A DNA stretch of 64,000 bases from contig OZ244872.1 in assembly GCA_965221215.1 (NCBI GenBank), positions 2,666,001 to 2,730,000 on the forward strand, written 5' to 3'. The DNA comes from Aldehydirespirator sp965221215 (lineage in GTDB: Bacteria > Actinomycetota > Acidimicrobiia > Acidimicrobiales > Aldehydirespiratoraceae). Made by a program: the position numbers and the translations under genes. A model generated the notes under the pieces. It worked only from the letters and a program-made list of their open reading frames with translations. It was not told the origin of the DNA and made no database searches. How positions within the stretch are numbered: the stretch's first letter is position 1; each line of letters begins with the position of its first letter. Below, piece by piece: positions 1-8,960 of the stretch.

Positions 1-117
1 CCGCTGGAGATCCTGTTCACCGCCCTAGTGGTATGGATCGCCTGGCAGTGGCTGCGGCGGATCCGCAGCCGGCGCAGACCGGAGCCGGCCAAATCGAGCC
101 AGCCGAGTCTGGGCTAG
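1..117 (+). CDS. C-terminal end of a membrane protein (5' part outside window)
   Basis: The window opens inside a frame whose last 38 codons end in TAG at 115-117. The visible tail has one hydrophobic stretch (LEILFTALVVWIAWQ, residues 2-16) followed by an Arg-rich end (RRIRSRRRPEP). This looks like the last membrane helix and cytoplasmic tail of an integral membrane protein. Its stop overlaps the stop of pdxH on the other strand, so the two genes converge with no room for a terminator. Too little is visible to name a family. Confidence 0.55.
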   Translation, partial: PLEILFTALVVWIAWQWLRRIRSRRRPEPAKSSQPSLG

Positions 118-764
118 GGGGCTAGGCGCTCGAGTACCCAGCTCGCTTCGCCTGCGGAGCCCTCCCGGCGATAGCGCAGCCGGTCGTGCAGGCGGCTGCG
201 CCGGCCCTGCCAGAACTCCACGGCCAGCGGGCGCACCAGATAGCCACCCCAGTGCGCGGGCCTCGGCAGCGCCTTGTCGTCGGCGCAGCGAGCCTCCGCC
301 TCCGCGGTGAGGCGCTCCAGTTCGGCCCGGCCGGCGATCACTTGCGACTGGGGAGAGGCGCTGGCCGCGATCTGGGCGCAGCGGGGCCGCGAGGCGAAGT
401 AGGCGTCGCTCTCGTCGTCGGGCAGGTGCTCGACCGTGCCCACCACCCGCACCTGGCGCTCGAGCGGATGCCAGGAAAAGCAGAGCGCGGCCCGGCCGGA
501 GGCCTCCAGGTCCAGCCCCTTGGCCGAGCGACGGTTGGTGTGGAACACGAAGCCTCGCTCATCCAAGCCCTTCAGGAGCACGGCCCGGGCCGAGGGCCAG
601 CCGTCCGCGTTGGTGGTCGCCAAGATGAACGCGTTGGCATCGTAGGGCTTCGTCGCCAACCACTCCTCGAACCAGCGCCTGAACTGCACGATCGGATCGT
701 CGGCGACATCAGCCTCGCTGAGCCCCACCTCGGAGTAGCGCTCGCGCATCTGTGCCAGATCCAT
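114..764 (-). CDS. pdxH: Pyridoxamine/pyridoxine 5'-phosphate oxidase
   Basis: The 216-aa product matches the usual PdxH length. The family oxidises pyridoxamine or pyridoxine 5'-phosphate to pyridoxal 5'-phosphate with FMN and O2 in the cytosol, the last step of B6 salvage and synthesis. The FMN-binding segment is visible around residues 59-82 (RAVLLKGLDERGFVFHTN, then SAKG), as are the SASPQSQVI segment in the middle and the C-terminal substrate-binding region WQGRRSRLHDRLRYRR. The ATG at 764 lies 16 bp downstream of the serS stop, so the two genes probably share a transcript. Nothing in the sequence suggests damage. Confidence 0.93.
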   Translation of the reverse strand: MDLAQMRERYSEVGLSEADVADDPIVQFRRWFEEWLATKPYDANAFILATTNADGWPSARAVLLKGLDERGFVFHTNRRSAKGLDLEASGRAALCFSWHPLERQVRVVGTVEHLPDDESDAYFASRPRCAQIAASASPQSQVIAGRAELERLTAEAEARCADDKALPRPAHWGGYLVRPLAVEFWQGRRSRLHDRLRYRREGSAGEASWVLERLAP

Positions 765-780
765 GCTGAGGACTCTCTCC

Positions 781-2067
781 TCAGCTCGGGGTGATTGAGG
801 TTAGGCCGCCCATGTAGGGGCGCAGCGCCTCGGGGACCGAGATCGAGCCGTCGGGCTGCCGGTAGGTCTCCACCAGCGCGGCCCACACCCGGGGCACGGC
901 CAGCCCCGAGCCGTTGAGGCTGTGCACCATCTGCGTGCGCCCTCCCGCCGCCGGACGGTAGCGGATGTCGGCCCGGCGGGCCTGGTAGTCGCGGCACCAC
1001 GACACGCTCGACACCTCCAGCCAGCGACCGGCGCCCGGGGCGTAGACCTCGATGTCGAAGGTCCGGGCCGAGGCTGCGCCCAGATCGGCGGTGCACAGAT
1101 CCAGCACCCGGTGGGCCAGCCCCAGATCAGCGATGGCGCCCTCGGCTCGCTCGAGGATCTCGGCGTGCAGGTCGTGGGCCCCCTCCGGGGTGCAGAACCC
1201 GTACAGCTCCACCTTGTCGAACTCGTGCATCCGCAGCAGCCCGCGGGTGTCGCGGCCGGCCGATCCGGCTTCACGCCGGAAGCACGACGTGTGGGCCATC
1301 AGTCGGATCGGCAGGTCGGCCTCGTCGACGATCTCGCCCGACAGCAGCGACGTCAGCGGAACCTCGGCGGTGGGAATGGCCCACAGGCCGTCGCGTTCGA
1401 GGTGGTAGGCGTCGTCGGAGAACTTGGGCAGGTGGCCGGTGCTGGTCATGGTCTCGGTGCGCACCAGCGTGGGCGGCCGAATCTCCTCGTACCGGTCGCG
1501 GTTGCGGTCCAGTCCGTAGTCGATGAGGGCCCGCACCAGCCGGGCACCCAGCCCCCGATACATGGCGAACATCGCCCCCGACATGCGCACGGCTCGGTCC
1601 ACGTCGAGAATGCCGAGCTCTTCGCCGATGTCCCAGTGCGGCACACGCTGGTGCTCGCCGTAGGCGCCCGGGTCGTAGCCGACGGTGCGCACCACCACGT
1701 TGTCGTCGGGGCTGGACCCGTCGGGGCAGTCCTCGGCCGGGGTGTTGGGCACAAACAGCAGGATCCGGCGGATCCACTCCGAGAGCTGGTCGGCCTCTGC
1801 GGACAGCTCGTCGATGCGGGCGCCGAGATCGCGGCTGCGGGCCCGCAGCTTCTCAGCCTCTTCGGCTCGGCCGTCGCGGAACAGGGCGCCGACCTCGGCC
1901 GAGATCCGCTTGACCTCCGCCCTCAACTCGTCGGCCTCGGTGACCACGCTGCGGCGGCGCTCGTCGTGGTTGACGACCTGGTCCAGCGGATCTGCCGTCT
2001 CGCCCCGCCGGATGACAGCGGCTTTGACGGTGTCGGGGTCGGCCCTCAGCTGCCGCAGGTCCAGCAC
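781..2067 (-). CDS. serS: Seryl-tRNA synthetase
   Basis: The 428-aa protein has the usual length for class II SerRS, which charges tRNA-Ser with serine using ATP. The first 110 residues form a charged helical arm (two-helix coiled coil, e.g. EELRAEVKRISAEVGALF-like heptads) that binds the long variable arm of tRNA-Ser. The core has motif 2 (TSCFRREAGSAGRDTRGLLR, then MHEFDKVELY) and motif 3 near the C terminus (NGSGLAVPRVWAALVETYR). The start is at 2067, and pdxH follows 16 bp after the stop. The upstream 213 bp separate it from the divergent KamA gene. Confidence 0.95.
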   Translation of the reverse strand: MLDLRQLRADPDTVKAAVIRRGETADPLDQVVNHDERRRSVVTEADELRAEVKRISAEVGALFRDGRAEEAEKLRARSRDLGARIDELSAEADQLSEWIRRILLFVPNTPAEDCPDGSSPDDNVVVRTVGYDPGAYGEHQRVPHWDIGEELGILDVDRAVRMSGAMFAMYRGLGARLVRALIDYGLDRNRDRYEEIRPPTLVRTETMTSTGHLPKFSDDAYHLERDGLWAIPTAEVPLTSLLSGEIVDEADLPIRLMAHTSCFRREAGSAGRDTRGLLRMHEFDKVELYGFCTPEGAHDLHAEILERAEGAIADLGLAHRVLDLCTADLGAASARTFDIEVYAPGAGRWLEVSSVSWCRDYQARRADIRYRPAAGGRTQMVHSLNGSGLAVPRVWAALVETYRQPDGSISVPEALRPYMGGLTSITPS

Positions 2068-2140
2068 GCCGGTGACGGTACCGGCTCAACTCTTTCGCGA
2101 GAACTTCACCCAGTGTTCACCCACGCGTGTTTTCTGCGTT

Positions 2141-2169
2141 TTGCACACCTGTGGATTACCTGCCATGAT
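2141..2169 (+). promoter_or_regulatory. Possible promoter for the KamA-type gene in the divergent serS/kamA spacer
   Basis: The 213-bp spacer 2068-2280 lies between two divergent genes and must hold promoters for both. On the plus strand TTGCAC (2141-2146) and CATGAT (2164-2169) are 17 bp apart, a plausible sigma-70-type pair about 110 bp before the ATG at 2281. No strong Shine-Dalgarno sequence precedes that ATG. I see no riboswitch-like structure. The call rests only on hexamer similarity. Confidence 0.25.
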
Positions 2170-2280
2170 GGCCGCTCCCCATTCGACGCCGGAGACGGCA
2201 CCGATACCTGTGGCCGTGCTGAGGAGCCGGCCGGGGCGGTGCATGGCCCCGGCGCCCGCTACCGGGACTAACGAACCGAT

Positions 2281-3816
2281 ATGACGCGCACAGACCAGCC
2301 CAAGACCCGCCGACCGAAGTACCAGCCCACCGACCGGGAGCTATCAGTCCTCGACCGAGTCGAGAACCCGCGCTACGACCGGCAGATCGTCAACGGCCTG
2401 ACACCGTTCCTCGATGAGGCCGCTCCCGAAGACATGGCGGGCTTCTACACCCCCTCCGAGCTGGCCGCACTCAGCGAGCTAAGAGGCACCGACCGCGATG
2501 TCGAGGCCCGGATGCCGGTGAAGATCACCCGCCACTACTTCGAGATGGCCCGCAATAGCGGGGCCCTCCAGCGGCTGGTGAAGGCCTCGGCCGACGAGAC
2601 CGGCGACCTCGACGGCGACGAGGATCCGGCTGGGCAGCTCGACTACAGTCCGGTGGAGGGACTTCTCCACAAGTACGAGATGGCTCTGCTGTACGTGATC
2701 TCCACCTGCTCGGCCCACTGCCGGTTCTGCTACCGCGAGGATCTGATCGCCCGCAAGGACATCGCCCGCTCCGACGGCACCGTCAAGAAGAAGGGCCTGG
2801 CCCAGGTCGCCGAGGTGACCGACTACATCCGCGCCCACAACGCCGCCGTCGCCGCCAACGGGGGCAAGCACCCCGAGACCGGGCGGCCCAAGCTGCGCGA
2901 GGTGTTGCTGTCGGGCGGCGATCCGATGGTGCTGCCCAACTCGAAGCTGGCCGGCTGGTTCACCGCCCTGGCCGAGGCCGGAACCGAGGCGATCAGGGTC
3001 GGCACCAAGGAGCTGGCCTTCCATCCCGACCGGTTCGACGACGCGTTCATGGCCATGCTCGACCGCTTCCACGAGGTCTACCCCGATGTGGCCCTTCGCC
3101 TGATGGTGCACTTCAACCATCCCGACGAGCTGCTGCTCAAGGCAAGCGACGGAAGCTACGTCGAAGGCGACAACGGCCAGTACCAGTGGCATCGGAGCGT
3201 CCGGCGGGCGGTGGAGGCGGTCACCTCGAGGGGCTGGATCAGCGTCGAGAACCAGTCGCCGATCATCCGGGGGGTCAACGACGACCCCGACGCCCTCAGG
3301 ATTCTGCAGCGCACCCTCAAAGCGGCCCGCATCGAGAACCACTACTTCTTCGGCGGGCGCAACATCGTGGCCTACAAGGCGTTCAACGTGCCGGTCGAGA
3401 CCGCCTGGCGCATCCTCAACGAGTCGCAGCAGGGTCTGTCGGGGGTGGAGGCCCACGCTCGGCTCACCCTGGTGCACTTCAAGGGCAAGACCGAGGTGGC
3501 CACCGTCACCGACGAGCCGATCCCGGGCCTGCCCGGCGCCGAGAACGGGGTGGTGGTGTTCAAGGTGCTCCGCAGTCCGGGCGGGGCGGGCGACCGGGGC
3601 AAGACGGCCATCGTCGGGCGCAACCCCGAGGCTCTGTGGTTCGACGACTACGACGACCGGGTCATCGTGGACGAGGCCGGCCTGTTCAACTTCCGCAGGC
3701 CACGGGTGCGGATTCCTGTTGCTCGGGAGGGGGCCGCCCGTCGCACGCCGGCCCAGCGCCACCGCGACGAGGAACTCCACAAGCACCGCACCTCCACCAA
3801 GAGGCCGAGCGGCTAG
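2281..3816 (+). CDS. KamA-family radical SAM aminomutase (lysine 2,3-aminomutase-like)
   Basis: The 511-aa protein has the radical SAM cluster motif CSAHCRFC (C143, C147, C150; CX3CX2C spacing as in lysine 2,3-aminomutases), followed by YREDL. Downstream are the SGGDPMVL segment, the SVENQSPIIRGVNDD region and the YFFGG segment typical of KamA. The family uses 5'-deoxyadenosyl radical and PLP to move the alpha-amino group of lysine to C3. It is longer than the usual 410-470 aa because of a polar Lys/Arg-rich N terminus and a tail after residue 440. No beta-lysine acetyltransferase partner (ablB) is adjacent, so the physiological substrate is uncertain; another amino acid or EF-P-type role is possible. 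Confidence 0.8.
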   Translation: MTRTDQPKTRRPKYQPTDRELSVLDRVENPRYDRQIVNGLTPFLDEAAPEDMAGFYTPSELAALSELRGTDRDVEARMPVKITRHYFEMARNSGALQRLVKASADETGDLDGDEDPAGQLDYSPVEGLLHKYEMALLYVISTCSAHCRFCYREDLIARKDIARSDGTVKKKGLAQVAEVTDYIRAHNAAVAANGGKHPETGRPKLREVLLSGGDPMVLPNSKLAGWFTALAEAGTEAIRVGTKELAFHPDRFDDAFMAMLDRFHEVYPDVALRLMVHFNHPDELLLKASDGSYVEGDNGQYQWHRSVRRAVEAVTSRGWISVENQSPIIRGVNDDPDALRILQRTLKAARIENHYFFGGRNIVAYKAFNVPVETAWRILNESQQGLSGVEAHARLTLVHFKGKTEVATVTDEPIPGLPGAENGVVVFKVLRSPGGAGDRGKTAIVGRNPEALWFDDYDDRVIVDEAGLFNFRRPRVRIPVAREGAARRTPAQRHRDEELHKHRTSTKRPSG

Positions 3817-3943
3817 AGGCCGAGCCGGCCGCAGGAAACGGCCCATACGGGCGAGGCCGCGGGCTGCGTCGTCGAGTCTTGGGCGACCCGATCCGCGCCT
3901 GTTCCTAGAGGCTCCGGCGTCGGTCCGTGCAAGACTGGCCGGG

Positions 3944-4978
3944 ATGGAGGCTTCTCTTGCGGCGGGACCGATGCTGCGGCCCTCGTCGTGGTCGGATGCG
4001 GTGCGGCTGCGCTCGCAGCATCCCGATGCGGCCCCCATCTGCGGGGGCACCGATCTAATGGTCGACATCAACTTCGGCCGGGCCCGGCCGGGCGGACTGC
4101 TGGACCTGTCGCGCGTCGAGGGGCTCGACTCGTGGGAGCTGATTGACGGCGGGCGCACGGTGCGCATCGGTGCCGGGACGAGCTTCGCCAGGATCATCGA
4201 CGAACTGGGCCAGCTGTGCCCCGCGCTGGCCCAGGCGGCCCGCACCGTCGGATCGCCCCAGATCCGCAACCGCGGCACCGTGGCCGGCAACCTGGCCACC
4301 GCCTCGCCGGCCGGCGACGCCCATCCGGTGCTGCTGTCCTGCTGGGCGCAGATCGAGGTGGAGTCGGTGCGCACTGCCCGCCTGATCGACATCGACGACT
4401 TCTTCGTGGGGCCCAAGCGCAGCGCGCTCGCGCCCGACGAGCTGATCCGGGCGGTGCGGATCCCAGCCGCGTCCGGTCCGCAGCAGTTCTCCAAGATCGG
4501 GCCTCGCAACGCCATGGTGATCGCCACCGCCTCGTTCGCGTTGAATCTGGATGCAGCCGGCCAGCGGGTGGGCACCGGGATCGGCTCGGCCGGCCCCACC
4601 CCGCTGCGGGCCCGTGCCGCAGAACAGATGCTGGAAGCCGAGCTTGCGAGGCCATGGGCTGTGATGCCGGGGTCTGGGCGGCCCGTGAGCGCAACGAACA
4701 AGAGCGGGAACCCAAAGGAGGCACTGGCCGACGCTGATGCCTCTTCGCGCTTGAACGAGGACGCGGCCCGGCAGTTCGGGGCGCTGGTGGCCGAGGCCGC
4801 GTCGCCCATCGACGATGTGCGGGGCAGCGCCGCCTACCGCCGCCACGCCCTGTCGGTGCTGGCCCGCCGCACCCTCAGCTGGGCCTTGGCTGAACTCCCA
4901 GAGGCTGAGCTTGCGAGCCTGCCCGATAGGCCCGTGAGCGCCGCGAAGAGCGGGAACCCGGGGAGTGGGGCGGCGTGA
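3944..4978 (+). CDS. Molybdenum hydroxylase FAD-binding (medium) subunit, CoxM/XdhB type
   Basis: The 344-aa product is the FAD subunit of a xanthine dehydrogenase/CO dehydrogenase-type hydroxylase, passing electrons from the 2Fe-2S subunit to FAD. FAD-binding signatures are ICGGTDLMVDI (about residues 27-37) and QIRNRGTVAGNLATASPAGD (about residues 106-125). ATG 3944 was chosen because the typical N terminus (LRPSSWSDAVRL) follows directly; ATG 3971 is also possible. The stop overlaps the next gene (GTGA at 4975-4978). Two inverted copies of a dispersed repeat lie inside the frame and encode about 29 extra residues after AEQMLE and about 20 at the C terminus, unlike the ~290-aa family norm. 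Confidence 0.85.
   Translation: MEASLAAGPMLRPSSWSDAVRLRSQHPDAAPICGGTDLMVDINFGRARPGGLLDLSRVEGLDSWELIDGGRTVRIGAGTSFARIIDELGQLCPALAQAARTVGSPQIRNRGTVAGNLATASPAGDAHPVLLSCWAQIEVESVRTARLIDIDDFFVGPKRSALAPDELIRAVRIPAASGPQQFSKIGPRNAMVIATASFALNLDAAGQRVGTGIGSAGPTPLRARAAEQMLEAELARPWAVMPGSGRPVSATNKSGNPKEALADADASSRLNEDAARQFGALVAEAASPIDDVRGSAAYRRHALSVLARRTLSWALAELPEAELASLPDRPVSAAKSGNPGSGAA
4635..4715 (-). repeat. Dispersed repeat copy 1, inside the FAD-subunit gene
   Basis: Read on the minus strand this segment has the family core: TTCCCGCTCTTGTTCG, then TGCGCTCACGGGCC, then ATGGCCTCGC. It resembles most the copy at 61410-61529, sharing the CCCAgACCCC..TCACAGCCCA middle. It lies in frame in the host gene, where it is translated as the segment ELARPWAVMPGSGRPVSATN and following residues. 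Confidence 0.85.
4900..4960 (-). repeat. Dispersed repeat copy 2, at the 3' end of the FAD-subunit gene
   Basis: Minus-strand reading gives GTTCCCGCTCTTCGCGG, CGCTCACGGGCC and GGCTCGCAAGCTCAG, a shorter, diverged copy of the same family as 4635-4715. It provides the last about 20 codons of the FAD subunit (ELASLPDRPVSAAKSGNP) and ends just before the overlap with the 2Fe-2S subunit gene. Confidence 0.8.
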
Positions 4979-5439
4979 GGGTGAACGTCACCGTCAATGG
5001 GGTGGCCCACAGTGTGGATCATGTGTGGGCTCTGGAGAGCCTGCTGGACTTTCTGCGGGAGCGCGTCGGCCTGCGGGGCGCCAAGAACGCCTGCGAGCAG
5101 GGCGAGTGCGGATCGTGCTCGGTGTATGTCGACGGAGTGCTGGTGTGTTCCTGCCTGGTGGCGGCCGGCCAGGTGGAGGGCTGCTCGGTGGTGACCGTGG
5201 AGGGACTCGCCCCCAGCCCGGTGCCCCAAGCGTTCGTGGATGCAGGAGCCGTGCAGTGCGGGTTCTGCACGCCGGGCATGGTGGTGGCCGCCCACTCCCT
5301 GCTGGCCGACGATCCCGACCCCGACGACCTGACCGTGCGCGAGCAGCTCTCGGGCAACCTGTGCCGCTGCACCGGCTACCAGAAGATCCTCGACGCGGTG
5401 CATCTGGCCGCCGAGCGGGCAGGCGGTGCCGGGCCATGA
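4975..5439 (+). CDS. Molybdenum hydroxylase 2Fe-2S (small) subunit, CoxS type
   Basis: The 154-aa protein carries both iron-sulfur sites of the family: the plant-type ferredoxin site CEQGECGSCSVYVDG with a following C near residue 60, and the C-terminal helical-domain site CGFCTPGM ... CRCTGYQ. It relays electrons from the molybdenum cofactor to the FAD subunit. GTG 4975 overlaps the preceding stop by four bases, which implies translational coupling. The large subunit gene follows 28 bp later. Length and motifs are complete. Confidence 0.93.
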   Translation: MRVNVTVNGVAHSVDHVWALESLLDFLRERVGLRGAKNACEQGECGSCSVYVDGVLVCSCLVAAGQVEGCSVVTVEGLAPSPVPQAFVDAGAVQCGFCTPGMVVAAHSLLADDPDPDDLTVREQLSGNLCRCTGYQKILDAVHLAAERAGGAGP

Positions 5440-5467
5440 TCCTGGAGCGAACGCAAGGCAGTGGGCC

Positions 5468-7789
5468 ATGACTGTCACCGACACCGCAACCCGGCCCGGC
5501 ACTTCGTCGCGGACCGCCGACGGCGTCGGTGCGTCGGCGGCCCGGCCCGACGGGGTGCCCAAAGCCGACGGCTCGTTCATCTACTCCTCCGACGAGCACC
5601 ACGACGGGTCGCTGTGGGGGGTCACCCTGCGCAGCCCCCACCCCCGGGCCCGGATCCAGCGGATCGACACATCGCAGGCCGAAGGGCTCGACGGCGTGAG
5701 ATGCGTGCTGACGCAGCGCGACGTGCCCGGCTCGAAGATCTTCGGGATGATGGTCTACGACCAGCCGGTGCTGGCCATCGACGAGGTCCGCTACCAGGGC
5801 GAGCCGGTGGCGGTGGTGGCGGCCACCCATCCCGAGATCGCCCGGCGGGCGTGTGAGATGATCGTCGTCGACTACGAGGAGCTGGTCCCCAACACCGACC
5901 CCGAAGTGTCGCTGACCGGTCAGGTCGACGATCTGCCCGAGGGGGGCCTGGCCCGCCATGTGAGGATTCGCCACGGCGACGTGGCCGCGGCCCGGGCGGC
6001 GGCCGACGTCACTGTGGCGGGCCGCTACGAGATGGGCACCCAGGATCCGGCCTTCCTGGGACCCGAGTCGGGCCTGGCCGTCCCGGTGGGCGACGGCGGA
6101 GTGGAGCTGTATGTGTCGACCCAGGACCTGCACCGCGACCAGCGCCAGGTGGCCGACTGCCTGGGCCTGCCGCTGGACAAGGTGCGGCTGGTGCTGTCGG
6201 GCGTGGGCGGCGCCTTCGGGGGCAAGGAGGACCTCAACGTCCACATCCACGCCTGCATGCTGGCGCTGCGGACCGGGCGGCCGGTGCGGATGGTGTACAA
6301 CCGTGAGGAGTCGTTCTTCGGCCATGTGCACCGCCATCCGGCCATCGCCGATGTCGAGCTGGGAGCGACCCGATCCGGGCGGCTGGTGTTCACCAAGGTG
6401 CGCCTGGTGCTCGACGGCGGCGCCTACACGTCCACTTCTCAGGTGGTGATCGCCAACGGCTGCTACTTCGCGGCCGGCGCCTACAACGTGGCCAATGTGG
6501 AGATCGACGGGTCCGCCACCTACACCAACAACCCGCCCTGCGGGGCGATGCGAGGCTTCGGCGCGGTGCAGTCCTGCTACGCCATCGAATCGGCCATGGA
6601 CCGGCTGGCCGCGGCGCTGGGCATGCATCCGCTGGAGCTGCGCATGCGCAACGCCATCGGCGAGGGCGACACCCTGCCCACCGGCCAGCCGGTGGACGGC
6701 CCGGCGCCTGTGCAGGAGATCCTGGCCTGGTTGCGCGACCTGCCCCTGCCCGAGCAATCCGACCCCGGCGCCGAGGACCTGCGGGCCCGCCCCGGCGGGG
6801 TCGGCAACGTCACCCGGGGCGAGGGCATCCGCCGCGGGGTGGGATATGCGCTGGGCATGAAGGCGATCGGCTTCTCTGGCGGCAAGGACGACACCTGCAC
6901 CGCCCGGGTGACGGTGTGGATCCGCGGCGGCGAGCCGGTGGCCGAGGTCTACTGCGCGGCCCCCGAGATCGGCCAGGGCATAGTCACGCTGGAGGCTCAG
7001 ATCGCCCGCACCGAGCTGGGCGTGCGAACCGTGGAACTGCCCGACAAGGACACCGGCGTGGCCGAGTCGGGCGCCTCCTCCGCCTCCCGCCAGAGCTGGA
7101 TGACCGCCGGGGCGGTGGTCGGCGCCTGCGGGCTGGTGCGCGACGAGATACTGGCCCGCGCCGCCGCGGCGCTGGGCCGGCCCACCGCCGAGATGGTTCT
7201 CGACGGCGCCGAGATCCGCGACCTCGGCGGCCGGCCGCTGGTGCCGGTGGCAGAGCTGCTGGGCCCCGAGTCGGTGTCGCACGCCTACACCTACCGCCAC
7301 CGCCCCACCGAGCCGGTCGACCCCGAGCGGGGCCAGGGAAATGCCCACGTCGCCTTCGCCTACGCCGCCCATCGGGCTGTCGTAGATGTGGACGTGGAGC
7401 TGGGGCTGGTCCGGGTGGTCGAGATGGCCACCGCTCAGGATGTGGGCAAGGCCATGAACCCGGTCGCGGTCGAGGGTCAGATCGAGGGCGGCACCGTGCA
7501 GGGCCTGGGGCTGGCCGTGATGGAGGAGCTGCAGATCGACGACGGTCGGATCCGCAACCCGTCGTTCACCGACTACCTGATCCCGACCATGCTCGACGTG
7601 CCGCCCATGCCGATGAAGATCTTCGAGTTCCCCCATCCCGACTCGCCCTACGGCCTCAACGGGGTGGGCGAGCCCCCCAACCTGTCGTCCACGCCGGCCA
7701 TCCTCAATGCGCTGCGCGACGCCACCGGTCTGGAACTGCCCCGAGCGCCGGTCCGCCCGTCGGACCTGGTGAGCGAGCTCTTGCCGTGA
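5468..7789 (+). CDS. Molybdenum hydroxylase molybdopterin-binding (large) subunit, xanthine dehydrogenase-like
   Basis: The 773-aa protein has the MoCo-binding landmarks of the xanthine oxidase family: GVGGAFGGKED (about residue 245), CGAMRGFGAVQS (about residue 360), EIGQGIVT (about residue 500) and the catalytic-Glu region NGVGEPPNLS near the C terminus. It lacks the AYxCSFR loop of true CO dehydrogenase, so a purine or other N-heterocycle hydroxylase is more likely; the substrate is not fixed by the sequence. ATG 5468 was chosen; an in-frame GTG at 5426 would overlap the previous gene by 14 bp. It completes the FAD / Fe-S / Mo operon and is followed after 10 bp by a transporter gene. Confidence 0.88.
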   Translation: MTVTDTATRPGTSSRTADGVGASAARPDGVPKADGSFIYSSDEHHDGSLWGVTLRSPHPRARIQRIDTSQAEGLDGVRCVLTQRDVPGSKIFGMMVYDQPVLAIDEVRYQGEPVAVVAATHPEIARRACEMIVVDYEELVPNTDPEVSLTGQVDDLPEGGLARHVRIRHGDVAAARAAADVTVAGRYEMGTQDPAFLGPESGLAVPVGDGGVELYVSTQDLHRDQRQVADCLGLPLDKVRLVLSGVGGAFGGKEDLNVHIHACMLALRTGRPVRMVYNREESFFGHVHRHPAIADVELGATRSGRLVFTKVRLVLDGGAYTSTSQVVIANGCYFAAGAYNVANVEIDGSATYTNNPPCGAMRGFGAVQSCYAIESAMDRLAAALGMHPLELRMRNAIGEGDTLPTGQPVDGPAPVQEILAWLRDLPLPEQSDPGAEDLRARPGGVGNVTRGEGIRRGVGYALGMKAIGFSGGKDDTCTARVTVWIRGGEPVAEVYCAAPEIGQGIVTLEAQIARTELGVRTVELPDKDTGVAESGASSASRQSWMTAGAVVGACGLVRDEILARAAAALGRPTAEMVLDGAEIRDLGGRPLVPVAELLGPESVSHAYTYRHRPTEPVDPERGQGNAHVAFAYAAHRAVVDVDVELGLVRVVEMATAQDVGKAMNPVAVEGQIEGGTVQGLGLAVMEELQIDDGRIRNPSFTDYLIPTMLDVPPMPMKIFEFPHPDSPYGLNGVGEPPNLSSTPAILNALRDATGLELPRAPVRPSDLVSELLP

Positions 7790-7799
7790 TTGGGGCACC

Positions 7800-8945
7800 T
7801 TGCCCGCCAAGACCCGTCCATCGCTGCTAATCAACGCCTCGGTGATGGCCACCGTGTCCACGGTGCTGCCCGGATTCCTGATCGGCACCATGTATGTGCA
7901 GGTCAGCGCCGAGATGGACGTATCCGAAGCGGCCTACGGATGGGGTCTCGGGTCGTTCTTCGGGGCGGCCATGGTCGGGTCGATCATGCTGGGGCGGCTG
8001 GCCCAGCGGATCGGTCCGCTCAACCAGATGACCATGGCGCTGGTGGTGTCCATCGCGGTGCAGCTGGCCCTGGCTGCCACGGCGCGCTCCTTTGGGGCGG
8101 TGATCGGATTCCTGGTGGTGGCCGGGCTGGCCAACGCCGCCAACCAGACCTCGGTCAATCTGGCGCTGGCCCAGGCTCAACTGCCCCGCCTCGGGCTGGC
8201 CGTGTCGATCAAGCAGTCGGGCCTGCCCTCGGCCACGCTGTTGGCGGGCTTCGCGGTGCCCTCGCTGGCGATCACCGTGGGCTGGCGCTGGGCCTATGTG
8301 GCCGGCGCGGGCATTGCGCTGATGTCGCTGGCGCTGGTGAGGGCAGCGGTGGGTTCGTCGGTGTCGCGGGCCGCATCCCGCGACTCGGCGCCGGAGTCGT
8401 CGACGCTGGATCTCTTTCTGGCTGCCGCGGTGGGAGCGTTCTTGGCTTTCAGCGCCGGATCGCTCAACGCCTGGGGAGTCGGCTCCGGGGTGGACGCCGG
8501 GCTGGGACCGGGAACGGCCGGGCTGTTCCTCAGCGTGGGCGCAGCCACCGGGATAACGCTGAGGCTGATGGGCGGCTGGCTGTCGGACACGATGCGGGCC
8601 GCGCCGTTCCGGGTGGGCGGACTCTCGGCCCTGGTCGGCTCGGCCGGCATGGCCGCGCTGGCGCTGCGCTCGCCGGCGGTCCATGTTGCGGCCATGCTGT
8701 TGTCGTTCGGCGGCGGCTGGATCTGGCCCGTGTTCACCAACTACGGGATAGTGAGAGCCAACCCTCGGGCGGCTGGCACAGCCACCGGGATCACCCAGAT
8801 GGGCGTCTACGTCGGGGTGTTCGTGGGGCCGCTGGTCACCGGCTGGCTGATCGAGTACTCCGGCTATCCGGCGATGTGGCTGGCGGTGGCCGCCTCGTCA
8901 GTGGCTGGCGGGACACTCTCGATCCGCATAGCCGACCGGTTCTGA
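7800..8945 (+). CDS. MFS transporter
   Basis: The 381-aa protein is almost entirely hydrophobic with about 12 predicted helices and a central polar loop (about residues 182-198, SVSRAASRDSAPESS). The first half contains the MFS-like loop motif GRLAQRIGPL between helices 2 and 3. The likely start is TTG 7800, 10 bp after the hydroxylase stop; ATG 7845 is an alternative. Placement at the end of the hydroxylase operon suggests it moves that enzyme's substrate or product, which is an inference. The substrate cannot be read from the sequence. Confidence 0.8.
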   Translation: MPAKTRPSLLINASVMATVSTVLPGFLIGTMYVQVSAEMDVSEAAYGWGLGSFFGAAMVGSIMLGRLAQRIGPLNQMTMALVVSIAVQLALAATARSFGAVIGFLVVAGLANAANQTSVNLALAQAQLPRLGLAVSIKQSGLPSATLLAGFAVPSLAITVGWRWAYVAGAGIALMSLALVRAAVGSSVSRAASRDSAPESSTLDLFLAAAVGAFLAFSAGSLNAWGVGSGVDAGLGPGTAGLFLSVGAATGITLRLMGGWLSDTMRAAPFRVGGLSALVGSAGMAALALRSPAVHVAAMLLSFGGGWIWPVFTNYGIVRANPRAAGTATGITQMGVYVGVFVGPLVTGWLIEYSGYPAMWLAVAASSVAGGTLSIRIADRF

Positions 8946-8960
8946 GCGAGGAATCAGAGG

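Noticed and set aside
5468..7789. True CO dehydrogenase (coxL form I)
   Set aside because: The AYxCSFR active-site loop is absent; the motif here is CGAMRGFGAVQ, so the substrate is unlikely to be CO. The same holds for 55228-57645, which has AYRGAGR.
922..7891. Very long open frames antisense to serS, kamA and the hydroxylase genes (e.g. 922-2271 plus, 2479-4809 minus, 4994-7891 minus)
   Set aside because: They mirror well-identified genes, have Arg/Gly/His-rich translations without domains, and arise from lack of stops in GC-rich antisense frames.
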